A DNA stretch of 64,000 nucleotides, from positions 62,001 through 126,000 of the forward strand of contig NZ_AUII01000002.1 of the NCBI RefSeq assembly GCF_000423625.1, in the 5' to 3' direction. Below the pieces are notes generated by a model. The model was given only the letters and a program-made list of their open reading frames with translations. It did no database searches and was not told where the DNA came from. Below are positions 62,880-64,000 of this stretch, piece by piece; position 1 is the stretch's first letter, and each line of letters starts with the position of its first letter. Source of the DNA: Pseudonocardia asaccharolytica DSM 44247 = NBRC 16224 (GTDB taxonomy: Bacteria > Actinomycetota > Actinomycetes > Mycobacteriales > Pseudonocardiaceae). The position numbers and the translations under genes are program-made.

Positions 62880-63826
62880 GCACCTACACCGACGGTGCTC
62901 CGCCGTCGGTGTCGTCCGGGATGCGAAATGGCCCGGACGGTCAGCAGGAGCCGAGCCCGGTACCCGCAGCCGGGCCGCACGACCCACCGCAGGCGGCCGG
63001 CGATCACACCGACCCGCCCGAGCCCGCCGAGCCGAGCTCGGGGCCGGTCTGGCTGCAGGCCGAGATCCGGCGGCGGATGGAGGTCAACCGCTCGGCGGGC
63101 GGGGGGCGGCACGCGCGCCGCGAGGGGGTGGACCGGCCGGGCATCGAGGACTACCTGGGGCGCGACGACGAGCCCGGGCCGGGCGTGCGCCGCCCCGCCT
63201 CCCCCCCGGCCGCCCCGGAATCCGACAACGTGCCCCCGCCCGGCCGCCCGGAAGCCTCGCCGGCCATCCACCGCCCGCCCCGGCCCGCCTGGATGGCCCG
63301 TACCGACACCGCCGACACCCTGCACCCGCCGATACCACCGGAGCCGGCTACCCCGCCGGCCAGGATCTTGGGCACTTCCGCGCCGCAGTCGCCCTCCGGC
63401 ATCCCGGAGCCCGACCCCGGCCCCCCCACCGCCGATCTCACCAGCCGCGACGATCCCGCCACCCCCACCCCCACCCGGGTCCGTATCGTGCTCTCCGAAC
63501 GTAAGGCCAGCGCCGCCCGCTCGGTCCGCACGGTCGTCGACGTACAGGAGCTGACGCCGGTCGGGGACCTCCTGCGCACCAACCTCATCGGCAGCCAGCT
63601 CGGCGCCGCGCTGCGGGTCGCGGCGGTCGCCGGACTCGTGCTCGCGGTGTTGCCCGCATTGTTCGCCCTGTTCCCGGAGCTCGGACGGATGAGCGTCCTC
63701 GGGCTCCGGCTGCCCTGGCTGCTGCTCGGCGTGCTCGTCTACCCGTTCCTGCTCGGGCTGGGCTGGTGGTACGTCCGGTCCGCGGAGAGGGCCGAGCAGG
63801 AGTTCGCCGACCACGTGCAGGACTGA
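62876..63826 (+). CDS. Proline-rich protein with C-terminal DUF485-like membrane domain
   Basis: From GTG 62876 (overlapping the regulator stop) the 316-residue product has about 230 residues of Pro/Ala/Gly/Ser-rich sequence, with charged patches (EIRRRMEVNRSAGGGRHARR). Two membrane helices follow (LRVAAVAGLVLAVLPALFAL and LPWLLLGVLVYPFLLGLGWW) and a short tail. The two helices recall DUF485 proteins that accompany acetate-type symporters. The following symporter gene supports this, but the Pro-rich part is unusual. The function is not known. Confidence 0.65.
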   Translation: MSTYTDGAPPSVSSGMRNGPDGQQEPSPVPAAGPHDPPQAAGDHTDPPEPAEPSSGPVWLQAEIRRRMEVNRSAGGGRHARREGVDRPGIEDYLGRDDEPGPGVRRPASPPAAPESDNVPPPGRPEASPAIHRPPRPAWMARTDTADTLHPPIPPEPATPPARILGTSAPQSPSGIPEPDPGPPTADLTSRDDPATPTPTRVRIVLSERKASAARSVRTVVDVQELTPVGDLLRTNLIGSQLGAALRVAAVAGLVLAVLPALFALFPELGRMSVLGLRLPWLLLGVLVYPFLLGLGWWYVRSAERAEQEFADHVQD

Positions 63827-63832
63827 GGGCAG

Positions 63833-64000
63833 TTGAGCACATCAGCACTCATCGCGTTGGCGGCGATCGCATTGGTCGGCGTCATCTCGGCCATCATCGG
63901 TTCGCTCGGGGTGCGGGTCGCCCGCAGCACCTCGGACTTCCTGGTCGCCTCCCGCACCGTGGGTCCCCTCGCGAACGCCAGCGCGATCTCCGGGGAGTAT
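63833..64000 (+). CDS. Sodium:solute symporter, ActP-like (3' end beyond window)
   Basis: From TTG 63833, behind GAGGG, 56 codons are visible: a first membrane helix (ALIALAAIALVGVISAIIGS) and the conserved RSTSDFLVASRTVGPLANAS followed by AISGEY. This is the N-terminus of SSS-family symporters of the acetate/pyruvate type (ActP, MctC). The gene continues out of the window. It lies six bases after the DUF485-like gene and is probably in its operon, downstream of the LytTR regulator. Confidence 0.8.
   Translation, partial: MSTSALIALAAIALVGVISAIIGSLGVRVARSTSDFLVASRTVGPLANASAISGEY

Overview
The window is high-GC DNA with the codon use and gene content of a mycelial actinobacterium. Pseudonocardia or another member of the Pseudonocardiaceae is my best guess; this rests on family resemblance, not on a marker gene. 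Positions 17.4-30.4 kb carry the conserved near-origin block of Actinobacteria: ppiA, a rhomboid protease, a PH-domain membrane protein, crgA, pabA/trpG, pknB, pknA, pbpA, rodA/ftsW, pstP, fhaB, fhaA and tRNA-Leu(CAG). Its order matches the Rv0009-Rv0020c region of Mycobacterium tuberculosis, so the window probably lies within tens of kb of oriC. No dnaA or gyr genes are visible.

Layout. At 0-15 kb there is a decayed accessory region. It holds broken alpha/beta hydrolases, a tandem pair of lipoprotein serine hydrolases (one without its catalytic core), a large AAA ATPase regulator, an IS481-like transposase remnant, VOC and DUF5996 proteins, a SpoIIE-type phosphatase with its STAS partner, a dead HD protein and a frameshifted epoxide hydrolase. 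At 15-31 kb is the cell-growth and division kinase block. At 31-36 kb lie an IclR regulator, an enoyl-CoA hydratase and a two-gene ABC exporter whose subunits have complementary defects in their ATP sites. At 36-44 kb is a redox and one-carbon-like island: a MetE-like methyltransferase, a SAM methyltransferase, a glutathione-independent formaldehyde dehydrogenase type enzyme, and a convergent three-gene operon (alcohol dehydrogenase, amidohydrolase, DUF59 protein). That operon looks like the accessory part of an actinobacterial propane/binuclear-iron monooxygenase cluster without the monooxygenase. At 44-47 kb is a copper module (ycnI-copC-copD plus a membrane protein). At 47-58 kb are mixed housekeeping and accessory genes (RecB-like nuclease, GGT-family protein, msrA, SRPBCC, carotenoid-type FAD enzyme, ogt) and a MarR/MFS operon divergent from a P450. 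At 58-64 kb are Fpg/Nei glycosylase, a LytS-type kinase, an S49 protease, a LytTR regulator, a proline-rich membrane protein and the start of a sodium:solute (acetate-type) symporter.

How genes work together. PknA/PknB, PstP, FhaA/FhaB, PbpA, RodA and CrgA form one phospho-signalling system for polar growth and septation, and the genes are mostly translationally coupled. SpoIIE phosphatase/HATPase and STAS protein form a partner-switch pair. LytS/LytTR probably control the adjacent symporter, as LytS/LytTR systems do elsewhere.

The most unusual theme is repeated loss of internal gene segments, often in frame. It is seen in at least five genes (near 0.5, 5.2, 12.7, 36.2 and 49.7 kb), alongside stops and frameshifts, and indicates active gene decay outside the core block. 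No CRISPR array, rRNA, intact insertion sequence or prophage was seen.
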